Shown here: one piece after another, positions 11,823-24,007 of the stretch
Numbering within the stretch: position 1 is the first letter of the stretch
Layout: each line of letters opens with the position of its first letter
Origin: Brachypodium distachyon
Lineage: Eukaryota > Streptophyta > Magnoliopsida > Poales > Poaceae
Assembly: GCF_000005505.3 (NCBI RefSeq)
Contig: NC_016131.3
Span: 63,907,355-63,971,354 of the forward strand
Length of the DNA: 64,000 bases
Direction of reading: 5' to 3'
Translations under genes and position numbers: made by a program
The notes under the pieces: generated by a model
Databases searched by the model: none
Seen by the model: only the letters and a program-made list of their open reading frames with translations
What the model was told of the DNA's origin: nothing

Positions 11823-11907
11823 CTCCATCCAATATTCCATAATAAGTGTTGCCGAGATAGCACAACTTTGTACTAAATCAGCGACACTTATTATGAATTT
11901 GAGGGAG
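11823..11907. mobile_element. Short Stowaway-like MITE
   Basis: The terminal repeats are CTCCATCCAATATTCCATAA and an inverted GAATTTGAGGGAG, with TA at 11821-11822 and 11908-11909. The inner segment, with matching GTGTTGCC and GCGACAC arms, resembles the MITEs at 30360-30450 and 53731-53831. Confidence 0.7.
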
Positions 11908-13410
11908 TAGTATTTATTGTTTGTATGCAACTTGAACAACTGAAGTGCATGAATAAAATTCCTAAAACCACCGTAGTCCACTATAGACACTTGATAATCA
12001 TGCAACACCGACATGTTACCAATCTGAAAAGTTCTTTGTACCGGCATGCGGCCTGGTACTTGGGTATGGGTTGTATATTCCCATAACCATACCCATTCCA
12101 CCCGATGGGTATATAATTTTCCTCGTTTGCATATTTGTGGGTAAAAACTTAGCCCAAATCCTTACCCTAATGCGTTTTGGCCACCGGGTACGTGGACAAT
12201 AGGTACCCATAGTAATCTTTAGTGCATACCCGATGGTTACACAAGTACGAGTGTTCCGATTACAAACTAAGTTGAATGTTCAACCTAGGGATGCATGAGG
12301 CCCCTTATACCGGAACGGAGGTAGTACCAATTTATTAATAATTGATTCTCACGGTGTTTTTAGGAGCACGTGATACAACGGGCAATTAGTTTACCTTCTT
12401 CTATCTTCTTTCTCCCGACTAACCAAAAATGTAATATTTTAATTTATACAGCATGCTTACGTCACTTTTATTGCACTTGTTCTTAAAACAAACATGGCAG
12501 CAGTAACAAGACGCCACTACCGAGGAGAGAAAAAAAGAAGGAAAGACTCACAAGTGCTGGTAGGATTAATGTTTGAGAGACAAAACAATTATTTATCTCC
12601 AATGAAGCTCATGCTCATCAGCTCATACTTGTATTTATTTTTATTATTACTATATAAGAAGGAGTTGATGGGTCGTGTCAGATCCACACTTTCTTCCCAG
12701 TGATATATTTTTAAAAAGACTAACGCAATGCATGTGCGTTGTTACAAATAAAAAATGCATGTTTAAATAAATTATATGATATCCTCTATTGTGATAAAAC
12801 AATTGGTTCGAGCTCCAGAGGTGATGGGTCGTCACCACGATTAAAATCTCCATGGTAAATCTCAATCAAGAAAAAGAGCAAACTAACTTGGGCGCACCTA
12901 CAATGGTAATGTACCTACAATGGTAATGTTCTAACAAATTAACTCAACCACCATTTTGTTTTATGAATACTCGACCAGCATCAGATAATTAAGAGAGCTT
13001 GGCAGGATGGAGGATGGACGCACTTTCTGAAACAATGTATATTATGCTCCTTTTTAGCGGATGTGGTAGCTCATCTTTATTCCTCTAGGATTGTCAATCT
13101 TGCAAATTTGCGGAATCCCTAGAAAAATTACATAGATAGTTAGATACTTAGAGGTGGGCTATAGTCATGAGCAAAATTTCATTCAAAAATTTGATCATGG
13201 TGACTGCAGTCCACCCATTCGCATCACTATGATTTTTGGATTTTTGGAGAACTCTATAGAGGTGCGGATGAGTAGGGATGCACCATATATTTTTCGTTTT
13301 TCTCTTTCTACTATACATACTATGTTCACAGCTTCTCGTTGAAAAATTCAGAAAAAACTGAGTACGTATCCAATTTCGTTGAAAAATACTTTCATTCATA
13401 GGGTACACAA

Positions 13411-13499
13411 AAAAAGACAAATATGTGGATCTACATTAGATGCACTATTCATCAACTGTAGATGCATCTAGTGTGGATCCACATATTTGTCTCTTTTTT
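13411..13499. repeat. Fold-back inverted repeat
   Basis: Two arms of about 30 bp, containing AGACAAATATGTGGATC and its reverse complement, are separated by a short spacer around ATTCATCAACTGTAG. The arms would fold into one long hairpin. It may be a palindromic MITE, but I could not define a target duplication. Confidence 0.7.
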
Positions 13500-15034
13500 A
13501 AGCTCACTTGATATTATTTCTTAATGAAAATTTATGGATAAACATTTTTTTGATTTTTTAAAATACAAATCTCCATGGAATTAAAAAAAAAGCATACACA
13601 TGGAGTATTTTAGTCAGGAAATTTGCAAATACATACTCCTTTATACAGAATGTTTTTCCTTTTAATGAAGTGTGCAGCGCAAGTCTTAAGGGTCGTGCCA
13701 TATATTATTATACTTTTATGTGGCATCGACTGCATGTAATTATTATTTCCACCTCGTTTGGACCTCTGTTCTTACTTTCTTGGCATGGCTATCGACAATT
13801 TCCTATCATGCGGCGATTGCCTACAAGGGATGAAAAGACTAGGTGTATACACTACTGTACACCTATACAGTATCATCATTAATCGTGTGAAGAAATTACA
13901 TGCATCTTTGGCCTCCCCGCCAACGGAATACAGTTGAGAGAATTCAACCAGGGGCAATATCTACCAACTTGAAGGCTTTCCCTAGCACCCACAAATCAGT
14001 CAAATAATCTCCCGCTGAAATCCAGTCAAATACAATGTCAAGCATGCCTGCCTTGCCTTGAAAAAGCAGTGAAGCGCCTGTGGAGAAGCACATTTTATTT
14101 TTCCCCTTGGGTACATGTTGTCCAGAGATGATTTTATTTCACATAGATCATTTTACGAAATGTTCTCTCAATCGTAGTTCATCTGTATGAAAACAAGAAA
14201 ATGTGTTAGTCGTCTTTGACTGAAGCATAACTTTTTCACAAAACATGCATTTTAGCATGAGCGGGTGCACATCTAACTGAGTTTAGAAGTTAATCTATAA
14301 GCACAGATAAAACAAAACAAGTCAACAAACTCATTTGTTTTTTTAAGATAACACATTTGTTTCAATATGCTGTGATGTTGGTGCAAATTTATTTGATGGT
14401 CAGTGGTGCCGGTTCAGATGTTATTATGCAAAAAAAATGACAAACAGACACAACAACTTTTCACTACAGATTAAATTCCAACAAGTTTTATGGTTATGGC
14501 AACAGCATTTTGATAGGGAAACTGGGACCTTTTCATCATAGATAAGAGTAGCAAAAATACAGTGAGAGAAAAACAAAAAAAAGGGACTAGCACCAGAGGG
14601 CTGGGTCATCCTTTTTTTCACAACTTACTTTCGGGAGCTCCCTTTTGCTCCCTCATCCTACCAGTTTCCCAATCGCCACACAAAAATCCGAAATAGTTCC
14701 CCAAATTTCTGAAATTTCGGTCATTTTGGTGGGTTCCAAAAAAAAAAAGTTAAACCTTGGCCACCAGAACACCCCTAACAAGACGGCTGCATCTGCTAAT
14801 GCTGCTCAGACGGTAACTCATGCCAGGAATGGCTGCTTACCCAAGAGTGGTGCAGATAGGCATGCCGGGAATGGCTGCTTCATTGGCTAGGGCTTGGACA
14901 ATTGTTGATGCTTTGCTCTATGTGGAATTTATGCCCTATCTGAGTTGGTGGCTCATCTTCCTCTAATGAAAAACAGTAAACTAACTTTAAACACGATGAG
15001 GAGTGTCAATCAGCCAAGACAAGCAAAAAGAAAG

Positions 15035-18000
15035 TTACCACAGAAGTGATCGTGGTATTGATGAGAGTTCATTGGAGCTTAGACCTTCACAAGCTGCTCC
15101 ACCACCACTAGCTGACAGTGTTTCATTTTTGCAATCAGACACTGAATCTGAATCAGCCTTGCTAGTACTGTTTACACAGTACTTCTGCAGCCACCTATCA
15201 GACTCCCAAAGAACGTGCATAATGCTCTCCCTAGCAGAGTACCCATGGCTTTCAAAAGGGAGTATTACCAAACGAGACTGCACACCGTGACCTTTCAAGG
15301 CATTGAAGAATCGGTCCGACTGAAATATCAAGGTGGGACAAATTAGCCACTGACCAGGAAATAAAGATTCCCATAATACTAGGACAAACATAAATTCATA
15401 ACAATGTAGAGAAATTTTCCTCAAAATAAAATGCAGGACAGCAGGAGATAATAATGTGAATAAGCCATTAATTATACAGCCTAGACATTTCAGACAGCGG
15501 CAACTAAACCATTACTTTACTATGTGAGATGCAGAAGGTCAAGTGACAATGTCACATACACAGGACCTGGAACAACAGTTCATACTCCCCAAGGCCTTGC
15601 AGCGGTGTCTGTTTTTATTCTACCTATGAATATAGAAGTTTGGCCACATGTACAACTTCCACGTGGAAAACAGATACAGTTGCAAGATAATCTATACACA
15701 CCCAAATGAATTTGCAATTAAAAAATATTCAATGTCAAAGGTGAGAGTAGTGATGACTGGTTAAAAGTGAACAACTGACCCTTGTGCAGAGGAAATGATA
15801 CCTCACACAGGCTAAAGGTATATTGGTACAAAGGACTTTACCTGCATTGTCAGTGTTCCAGAATTATTGTCTTGTTCTCCGTGAATAAGTAATATCGGTT
15901 TCTTAATTTTGTTGGCCGACATGAAAGGGCTCATCTCAACATAGGTGTTGGTCGCCTCCCAGAGTGTTCTGTCCTCGTTCTGCAGAAAACATGTAGGCCA
16001 TTAAGAAATACCGAAAATCTGATACTGCACCTGATAGGGAGTTACCCATTCAGCATTTGCATGTACCTGAAACCCAAATGGAGTTAAAGTCCTGTTGTAA
16101 GCACCAGAACGAGCAATTCCACAGCAGAAAAGATGGGGGGCATGAGCTAAGAGATTGGCAGTCATGAATGCACCATATGAATGACCGCCAACAGCAATTT
16201 TATCCGGATGAACCACCTAAAGAACAGTCATTGAAGAGATCATGTCCAACCCTTTGAAGGCATTGCCCAGGCAAATGACTTGTCAAGTCATTCCCGGGTT
16301 TTTTTTGCAAGTAATAGTAAAGCTCACAAAAAAGAATTACAAAAGGCTCACCCCTCTCCTAACAACTTCCTCGACAGCAGCTTCTGCACTAGTTACTAGT
16401 TGTTCCACATAACTACAAAAAATATTAACATAACAATAGAATAAATCCCATGATACAAATGTTGTAAACGAAAACAATTCAGAGTCACATAGAAGGAAAT
16501 GGAATAGGGAAGAAATAGAAAAGGCACCTATCGTTAGCCTCTACATCACCTTCACCAATAATTGGGATTGTCGGACCTGAAAGAATAGCAAACCTGCAAA
16601 CCAGAGTGTTGAGTGAGAGTGTATCAGAAAGAAACATATTTGAAAGACATGAATATAAATATAAAGTTTGGTTAAGGTGGTGGAGTAAGTGCTTGCCATT
16701 AAGAAACAAATATAGGAAATAAATGGTATGTACATTATTGAATAGCAAGAAGAGAAATAATACCCTCTAGCCAACCAAAGCAAAGGGGATGTAGCACCAA
16801 TCCCTGAGAACTCATTAGGGGAACCACGCACTTGTCCAGCAGCATCTTTGCTTTTAAACTCACCAGGGTAGGACCAAACTAAACATGGCAATGGTCCGTC
16901 TTTTGATGCATCATAACCTGGAGGTAGATATAACTTTGCAGTAAGTTGAACACCATCCTTCCGCTGGTATCTTATCATTTCCTTATACAATGAAGCAAGT
17001 TGAGGGTACGGGTGGGGGAAATTTGTAATCTGAACTTGCTTCTTTTCTGGCCAAATTTGCAGGTAATATTGTGTATTTTCTGTCTTTGATTCTTTGGAGG
17101 TGAGTATCTTTAACTGATCAAGGGGTAGTTCCCCATCAATTTTGTCTGACATCAGTGCAACAACAGTTTCGAAGTATTTTTCCTTATCACTTTCCCATAT
17201 TCTCTCTTTACAACCAGTGTTTCTGCAAAAACAAAGGCATCAGCTGGCATCTGGCATACATGGTACAATTATATTATAATAGAAAATAAATGGAATAATA
17301 ATAGATATGAACATACATATCAAACAAATCAAGGAATGGAACATTTCCTTCTGGCGTGGCGCCCATTCCATTCAGCAAGATGTAAGTATTTTCGTCTTGT
17401 TTATTAACCTTTGCAATAACATAGGTTCCCATGGCAGTTCTTCGCAGCATTGGTGAGCCAGGATCTGAGTACACATCTTCTGAAGATCTATCAAATAAAA
17501 TACGTGGGCTAACATCTTTTTTGTCAGGAGAAATGACCCATGTCCTTGTTTTCCGAGTTTTGTACCATGATTCATACACCAAAGCAAGAGATTCATCACA
17601 CCAGGAGATTCCTCTGCACCAACAGAATGAGAACAGTAGAACAACAAAGTGGGAAGAATTAGTTACTTGGCACACAAGTCATAAAAGGGGGTATTGTAAG
17701 TCCACAACTGATACCATAAAAGATATTGTCATTTTGTTATATACAGGTACCAAATACACTACTCCCTCCGTCCAACAAAGGATGTCTCAACTTTGACTAA
17801 ATTTGAATGCATCTATACACTAAGTCATGTCTAGATACATCCAAATTTTGACAAACTTGAGACATCTTTTGTTGGACGGAGGGAGTTAGATGATTTGGAA
17901 AGATATTTTTAAACTATGATGTTTTTATAACAATTTCATATTAATACTCACGCTAATTTGAAATATGCTGCTAGCAGTGTTGTATCTATGCCAAGCACAA

Positions 18001-20271
18001 AGCTTAACCATGATATCAAGATGCAATGAAGCAAAGATTTCTGATCCTGCTGGAGTGGACTAGGAAGTTCAAAAGAAAATACCCATATCTGAGGTCAAGT
18101 TTATGTAGAATTTCCGGCTGTTCGCCATTCACGAGCTCGGCATTTTCCATGTACACTATATCACGTGGTGAAACTTCTACCTTTGCATCTCCACCATCCT
18201 GTGTCTCGACCCTAAGAAAAAAGAAGGATAAAATAACCTGTATAGCATGTAGTGACAAATGACGGATGAAGTCATTCTCAACTTAAGTCCATGAGCATAT
18301 GATAATTAGAATGCTTGCAACAGTTGTATAGGTGCGATTTCGGAAGTTTAAACCAAAAAAGTAATTATTTAAATGTTGTTCTGCATACCAATACAACGTT
18401 GAAGGTTTGTCTGGTCTCCAAAAGATTGAACGTTTTCCCTTGCGCACGCTGCTCGTCGCTATCGGTATGTCCTCGGCAAGGGGCAAATCACAAAGTTCTC
18501 GAATAAACTTTCCATCTGAAGTCCATAATTCAACTTTCTTTGGGAACCTTCCACAAGGTACAATATAGGAATACGGACGGTGGATGGAAGAAAGCATCAA
18601 GTATTTGTCATCTGGTGATGGATCAATGGATGTGTATACAGCAGGAGGGCCCATTGGCTTCACAGTTCCATCCAAAGATGCCAACATGAGTTGTGAGGTT
18701 GCATAGTAGTCAAAAAGATCAGCATCATATTCATCTTTCAGAAGATCCTGGAAAGTCCTCACTTGGACAACATTCTTTGTCTCATTAGACTGAATTTTTG
18801 GACCAGATGGAACTGATGGCTTCTGTGGTGGAGCTCCACATGATACAGGGATAGTGCAGACTAACAAAGTAGAGTTGTTAATCCATACAAAGCTGCAAGT
18901 TTCATAAAATGTTACCTACAAGTAGGAATAGACAAAGACAGGAAGCATAGAACTGTACAGATTGATTTCACCTGTCAAAAATTGCATTTAAATATATTTC
19001 TGGAGATTTAAAAAGTGGTCTTGCTGCTCCAGATTCAACGTCTGCAACCCACACCCTTAGCTTGCTGCTTTTGTTGTCCTCCTGTTTTAAAACAACAGTC
19101 ATTATATCTAATCAGCACAAGACATCAACTCTCTTTGTTTCACAGAGACCAATTACCTCATCAACTCGAACACTGAATGATAAGTGACGCCCATCGTGGG
19201 ACCTAGATCACATGGTTCAATACATAAAATCAATATTCATGCAACTCATAACAAATAAGTATAAAATCAAATTACAAAGTTAGTTTAATCGAAAAATCTG
19301 GAAAAATTACCAAGTAACAAAATTAATCCTCGCTCCTTCCGGGTATCCATGGACCTCTTTCTCTGGGCCCAGAGTCCCATTATCCATCAGCTTATGGATA
19401 CCTATTCCAGTGTAGAAAGACCTACAGAATAGGTTTATCAGATTCCAATCCTCACACCAAAAAGTTTCTTGAGAGCATTAACGTTACTTACATTCGGCTC
19501 CTAGTGTTGGAATGCCCATCAATCCTTACACCAGCAAGTTTCTCCTCAGGTTTTGCAAGATCAGATAGTGGTGGCAGTGCTCGACGTTTGAGAAATAGAA
19601 TCTTGTCCTTGCTTGGTGAGAACGACAGGACAGGAAGTGGTGGCGCATCAACAATGTCCTGTATTTCTTTAGGGGGAAGGCGGTAGCCCATCTCCCCTGA
19701 TGAAAGATCTGCATGGTATGCAAATATATTTAATTTCTTCAACAGTCCAATCCACAAGCAAACCAAATCACCAATTGAGGTGAACTAAAAGAGGGCAAGT
19801 AATGTGATTTTTAGCATAACAAGCCAGATTAATCCAACCTATACAATTTTATAGAAAAGAATCCAGATCACAACTGAATAGAATTACTACTATCTTTTCC
19901 ACAAACCGATCCAAGACCAGAGCTCTCCAATCTCTCCGCCGTCAAACAGTCCAATCCACTAAAACCCACACAACTGCCCCCAAACCGCACGACATGAAGT
20001 AACAACCAAATTAACGTTCTTTCGAAGAAAGGAAGCAACACGGACCATCGTCTTCTTGGGCCAAGCCAGATGCAGCCGCCGCCGTCTCATTGGACTCCCC
20101 GGCCGCGCCGGAGGCAGCGGTGGCGATGTGGGACAACCTAGACGCGGCTGAGCTCATGGTGCTCCGGTGAGGCAAGCGGAGAGAACGTGGGAGACGAGGA
20201 GGGCGCAGGGGCGCGACCGGGAACAGGGCGACGCGGAGGCAAGCCCTGTGGAGGATGGAAAGGGAAGACAT
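15035..20271 (-). CDS. GEP: Glutamyl endopeptidase, chloroplastic (serine peptidase S9D)
   Basis: Fourteen exons join in phase: 20271-20046, 19708-19492, 19421-19311, 19202-19157, 19081-18972, 18892-18389, 18211-18083, 17613-17317, 17222-16764, 16593-16528, 16412-16352, 16216-16067, 15979-15842 and 15319-15035. The product is about 932 residues. Introns are GT-AG. The first ~75 residues are Ser/Ala/Arg-rich with few acidic residues, as in a plastid transit peptide. The middle is the beta-propeller half of a prolyl-oligopeptidase-type enzyme. The alpha/beta-hydrolase half carries the nucleophile in GGHSYGAFM (Ser ~755), Asp in GEQDNNSG (~829) and His in ESHGYSARES (~863). In the family it cleaves after Glu in the chloroplast stroma. 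All catalytic residues are present and no stop breaks the exons, so it looks functional. An internal Met at residue 39 is an alternative start. A Stowaway MITE lies in the intron between exons 7 and 8. Confidence 0.95.
17762..17885. mobile_element. Stowaway-like MITE in GEP intron
   Basis: The terminal repeats CTCCCTCCGTCCAACAAA match perfectly at both ends. TA precedes the left end and an imperfect TTA follows the right. It lies wholly inside the intron between exons 7 and 8 of the endopeptidase gene, away from both splice sites. Confidence 0.88.
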
Positions 20272-21490
20272 GATTTTCAGGCCTCCAGTGCTTCTTGTAT
20301 ACGAGTACTAGATAGCTTTAGAATAGTGGGGAGGTGGGATACCTTGATGGAGAAAGATGTTTCTGCCCTTTTTGAAAAGGAAAATTAGGTTCTACATAAA
20401 ACAAATTTACACATTGCAATTAAAGTTCACATCTTTTTTCACAAAAATCTATTTTGTATCAGTTAATTTTTGAGGCTCGTGCTTTTTGGCTGGATATTTT
20501 TCCAAACACGCAGAAAATAGTTATTTGGGCTGGCTTCTTGGAGATTTGAGACATGCTAAGTGACATGTGAACCATGGTGAATTTCTCTGACTGGAATCTG
20601 ATCCAAGTGTATAGCATGGCGTGTTTTTAGTCAGAATGAAGTCATGTTGTCGACATAGCATGGGAGTGTGGGACGACAGAGAAAAAGGCCGAATATCACT
20701 TTTGGCCGGAGCCCGGTTGATTTGTTTTTTCCGAAAATCACATTCTAAGTTTCAAAATTGAAAAGATATGGGTGTACATATGACTATACGTTACATGTCT
20801 GTTAATATTCATTACGAAATATCATGAATTTCGAGCTACATAGAAAAATAAATACTCACTTCTTCCCATATCAAGTGACTCAAATTTGTCTAAAAATGAA
20901 TGTATCTATATACTAAAATACGTCTAGATACATGTAATATTACGACACTTAATGTGGAACGATTGGAGTACATATATTCCAAATAGATCTGCAATTTACT
21001 ATTCTAGATCCACATATTTGAGATTTTTGCGCATATCACCAATCTTGACGAAAAATCATAGGTTTATGTACTTACACTGCAAAAAGATTAAAAAAAATCT
21101 AAACATTTAAATACGATCTTTCATTTTTCTAATAGATATCATACTCCCTAAAGGCCAGAAGCCAAAAGACCGTGTTCAGAAAAGAAAGAGATATAAATGT
21201 ATCCTGAGATGAGCAGCGACAACGAGCAGCAGCTCTAACAGCTACTCAAACTTTGATTTATTCGATATATCCTCCAATTGGTAATTGCTCTTCAAGTTCA
21301 AGTAAGATAAGAACCAATAAAATTGATCAACACCAAAATTAGATGAATTAGCTCATAACAATGATTGTCACCAACAACCATTCATAAACACAAGATCCTA
21401 GCATCCATAATCCGTTTCATGGATTAAAACCAAATTGTATATTGATTAGTGTTAGGGATGGAGAATCTCAACTCCCAAGCAGCTCCCTAA
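20272..21490. other. Intergenic upstream of GEP
   Basis: This is the probable promoter side of the endopeptidase gene, followed by AT-rich DNA. A degenerate Stowaway-like segment lies at about 20864-20972 (ends CTTCTTCCCAT and GATTGGAGTA). No gene is supported. Confidence 0.55.
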
Positions 21491-23418
21491 GGCAACTCCA
21501 GAGGGGCGACCAAAACGGACCACTATTAGTGGTCGTTTGGGTCGCAGGCCGGACAAAATAAGGTCTCAGTCCGGCCTACATCCGTTTGAGTCGTGCACTG
21601 CGTCCAGCGGGCGACCCATTTTGGTCTGGCAAACACAAACTTTGCACAATAGTGGCCATTTCAGATCCAAACACAAAGTAAATAAAATTCAAACAAATGT
21701 ACTAAATTATTACAAATCATACAATACAAATAGTACAAATAAACAAAAATTGTTTCAAATATAGTTCAAACACTCAAATAAATAGGAAATCCTTACTGAT
21801 TTCCTACATGTTGCCACATGTGCTCGACTAAATCATTTTGGAGTTGGTTGTGAGCTGTCCGATCCCGAATTTCATGATGCGTATGAAGGAACTGTTTGAA
21901 TGATGTGGTCCATGTAGGGGTTCAACCAAATCCCCACGAAAATCCCATGCTTTATCATAGATGGAATCATCATGCTCGTCCTCAAAAATCATGATGTGCA
22001 TGATCACGCAGGCAGTCCCCACCTCAGCCATGATCTCTACATCACATGTTCTTGCAGGATGACGAACGATGGCCCAACAAGCTTGCAATACTCCGAATGC
22101 CCGCTCCACATCCTTCCTGGCACTCTCCTGCTCTTTAGCAAATCTGCATTTCTTCTCTCCTTAAGGCCGGCGGATGGTCTTCACAAATGTCGACCACTCC
22201 GGATAGATCCCGTCGGCCAAGTAGTACCCCTCGTTGTACTGGTGGCCATTGATCTCGTAGTTGACCACCGGAGCTTGGCCTTCCGTAAGCCTAGAAAACA
22301 TCAAGGAGCACTGAAGCACGTTGATGTCGTTGTGAGAGCCTGCCATGCCGAAGAAGGAATGCCAAATCCAAAGATCTTGTGATGCAACCGTCTCAAGAAT
22401 TACGGTGCACCCACCGGCATCTCCTTTGTATGCCCCCTGCCAGCCGAATGGGTAGTTCTTCCACTCCCAGTGCATACAATCAATGCTTCCAAGCATTCCG
22501 AGGAACCCCTGGGACTCATTGACAAACAACAAGCGGGTTGTGTCCGCGGCTGTCGGCGCTCTCAGGTATTGAGAGCCAAACACTTAACCACCGTGGTGCA
22601 GAATCTATACATCGATTCAAGGCAAGTGGACTCGCTCATGCGGAAATACTCATTAAGACTGTCACCGGTGACCCAGTATGATAGCATCCGAATCGCGGCC
22701 GTGCATTTCTGATAAGTGGAGAAGCCAATCCTCCCATAGGCATCTGTCTTGCATATGAAGTAGTCGTCATATCGGCCACACCTTGCATGATACGCCTGAA
22801 CAACGGCCGGCCCATCCGATAGCGGCGACGGAATAGGTGGGCAAGAAACACAAGATTTGTGCGATGGAAGTAGTCATTGAAAAGAAGGACATGGCCGTCT
22901 TGTCTATTGCGGGCCAGCGCGTAAGCACCCTAATCGACCCCCTACGAATTGGGCGCCAGATATGATTCTGTTGATGGATGAAGAGAGCAGCACTCACCAG
23001 CAATTCGGTGTCGGAGTCGGAGTCCTCATCGGACGAGGTGTCGATGAAGTGCTTGAAGAAGAACTCGGCGTCGCTATCGGCCATGGCGGGCGCGAACTTG
23101 GGGACGGCTGGGCGGCGAGGCAGGCGGCAACCTTGGCGGTGGTGGCGATGGAGTCTGGAGTTGGGATCTGGGAGAGGGGAAATGGGATGGGGGCGACTTT
23201 GTGTTGGGTGGCTGACGGGCGGGCCCCTATGAAGCTACGGCGGACGAGAGGGCGCTCCGTGCGCGGTCCGGGTCGACGCAAACCTGGCCCAAATTTGGGA
23301 CGGAAAGGGGTCAAACCGGACAAGGGTGGAAATGAGTCACCCCGCTGGACCGCGGTTTTGATCCGTTTCGCTCAAACAGACCGTGCCGGCCAAATGGGTC
23401 GCCCCACTGGAGTTGGCC
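21491..23418 (-). mobile_element. PIF/Harbinger transposon with decayed transposase
   Basis: A 1928-bp element with terminal inverted repeats GGCAACTCCAGAGGGGCGAC and, at the right, GTCGCCCCACTGGAGTTGGCC. TAA duplications flank it (21488-21490 and 23419-23421), the expected 3-bp Harbinger target. It encodes a HARBI1-type transposase on the minus strand that is now broken. Subterminal sequences are rich in GGACC and CCGTTTG-like motifs shared with the element at 62230-63463. No ORF1 (Myb-like partner) gene is present. Confidence 0.9.
21828..23084 (-). pseudogene. HARBI1-like Harbinger transposase pseudogene
   Basis: Reading from the ATG at 23084, the acidic N-terminus (MADSDAEFFFKHFIDTSSDE) is followed by RRRYRMGRPLFRRI, GMLGSIDCMHWEWKN, GMAGSHNDINVL, YYLADGIYPEW and ERAFGVLQACWAIVR. 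These are hallmarks of the DDE_Tnp_4 (PIF/Harbinger) transposase, and the last D-D-E landmarks are still visible. The frame is lost at several points: a shift in the stretch before RRRYRM, another after about 22800, a 1-bp loss near 22583, and an in-frame TAA at 22161-22163 where the family usually has Gln. The gene cannot make active enzyme as it stands. Confidence 0.88.
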
Positions 23419-24007
23419 TAAATGCGAAGATTCTGATATGGCGCATGGCTAGGGATGAGGGGCAGAATGGGAAATCTGCATGTAACCGTTTTTGGGGCAA
23501 AACCCCCAAATATGTCATGGACAAACATTTGGAAAAACCTTTGGAGTTGCCTTTTTTATATCCGCTGGAGTTGCTCTTAGTTTACCAGAAGACGGAGGTA
23601 CTTGTTTTTCTTTTAAGCTACTCCAGGTACACAAATTCAGTTCTTATGAATGGTAAAAGAGATTTAAAACAGCAGGAGCCTTCAGTACTAACAGAAGAAA
23701 TTCTAGCCAAATAAAGTGGCATCTGCAGCTCTGTCAAATTAGAAACGTCCGTGCAAGACGACAGCAAAACGAACTCCTTCCCGAAGAACGGTCTTAAAAG
23801 GATACCGTCAGATATGCTCTCTGCTGTTTAGACCATTCAACAGGACCACAATGGTTGCATGCAAACGTTTCTATATACAGTGGCCAAAACAGAAAAACAG
23901 AATTGCGAATCCTCACCTAACCATATAAAACGAAGCATGACATGTTATGGCTCAGTATAGTGAAGCTTTGATCCATTACAAGTCAGCTAATATCAAGTTT
24001 TGAAGTT
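23419..24007. other. Intergenic / probable 3' UTR
   Basis: About 590 bp between the Harbinger element and the stop codon of the next gene. The last 200-300 bp are probably 3' UTR of the minus-strand membrane-protein gene. Nothing else is recognised. Confidence 0.5.

Larger units (their letters stand above)
10483..15034. other. Intergenic, 4.5 kb without a supported gene
   Basis: This holds the upstream region of the second NAS gene (a weak TATA-like CATATG near 10585-10590 and CATGC at 10734-10738) and then AT-rich repetitive DNA. A Stowaway-like MITE lies at 11823-11907 and a fold-back repeat at 13411-13499. About 14640-15034 is probably 3' UTR or flank of the glutamyl endopeptidase gene. 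The open frames are short and lack domains. Confidence 0.6.

Noticed and set aside
12050..12240. GGGTAT/ATACCC-rich segment that might be the end of a transposon
   Set aside because: I could not find matching ends or a target duplication.
14760..14890. Repeated ATGCC(A/G)GGAATGGCTGC segments suggesting a minisatellite or coding repeat
   Set aside because: Only two imperfect copies; the position fits 3' flank of the endopeptidase gene.
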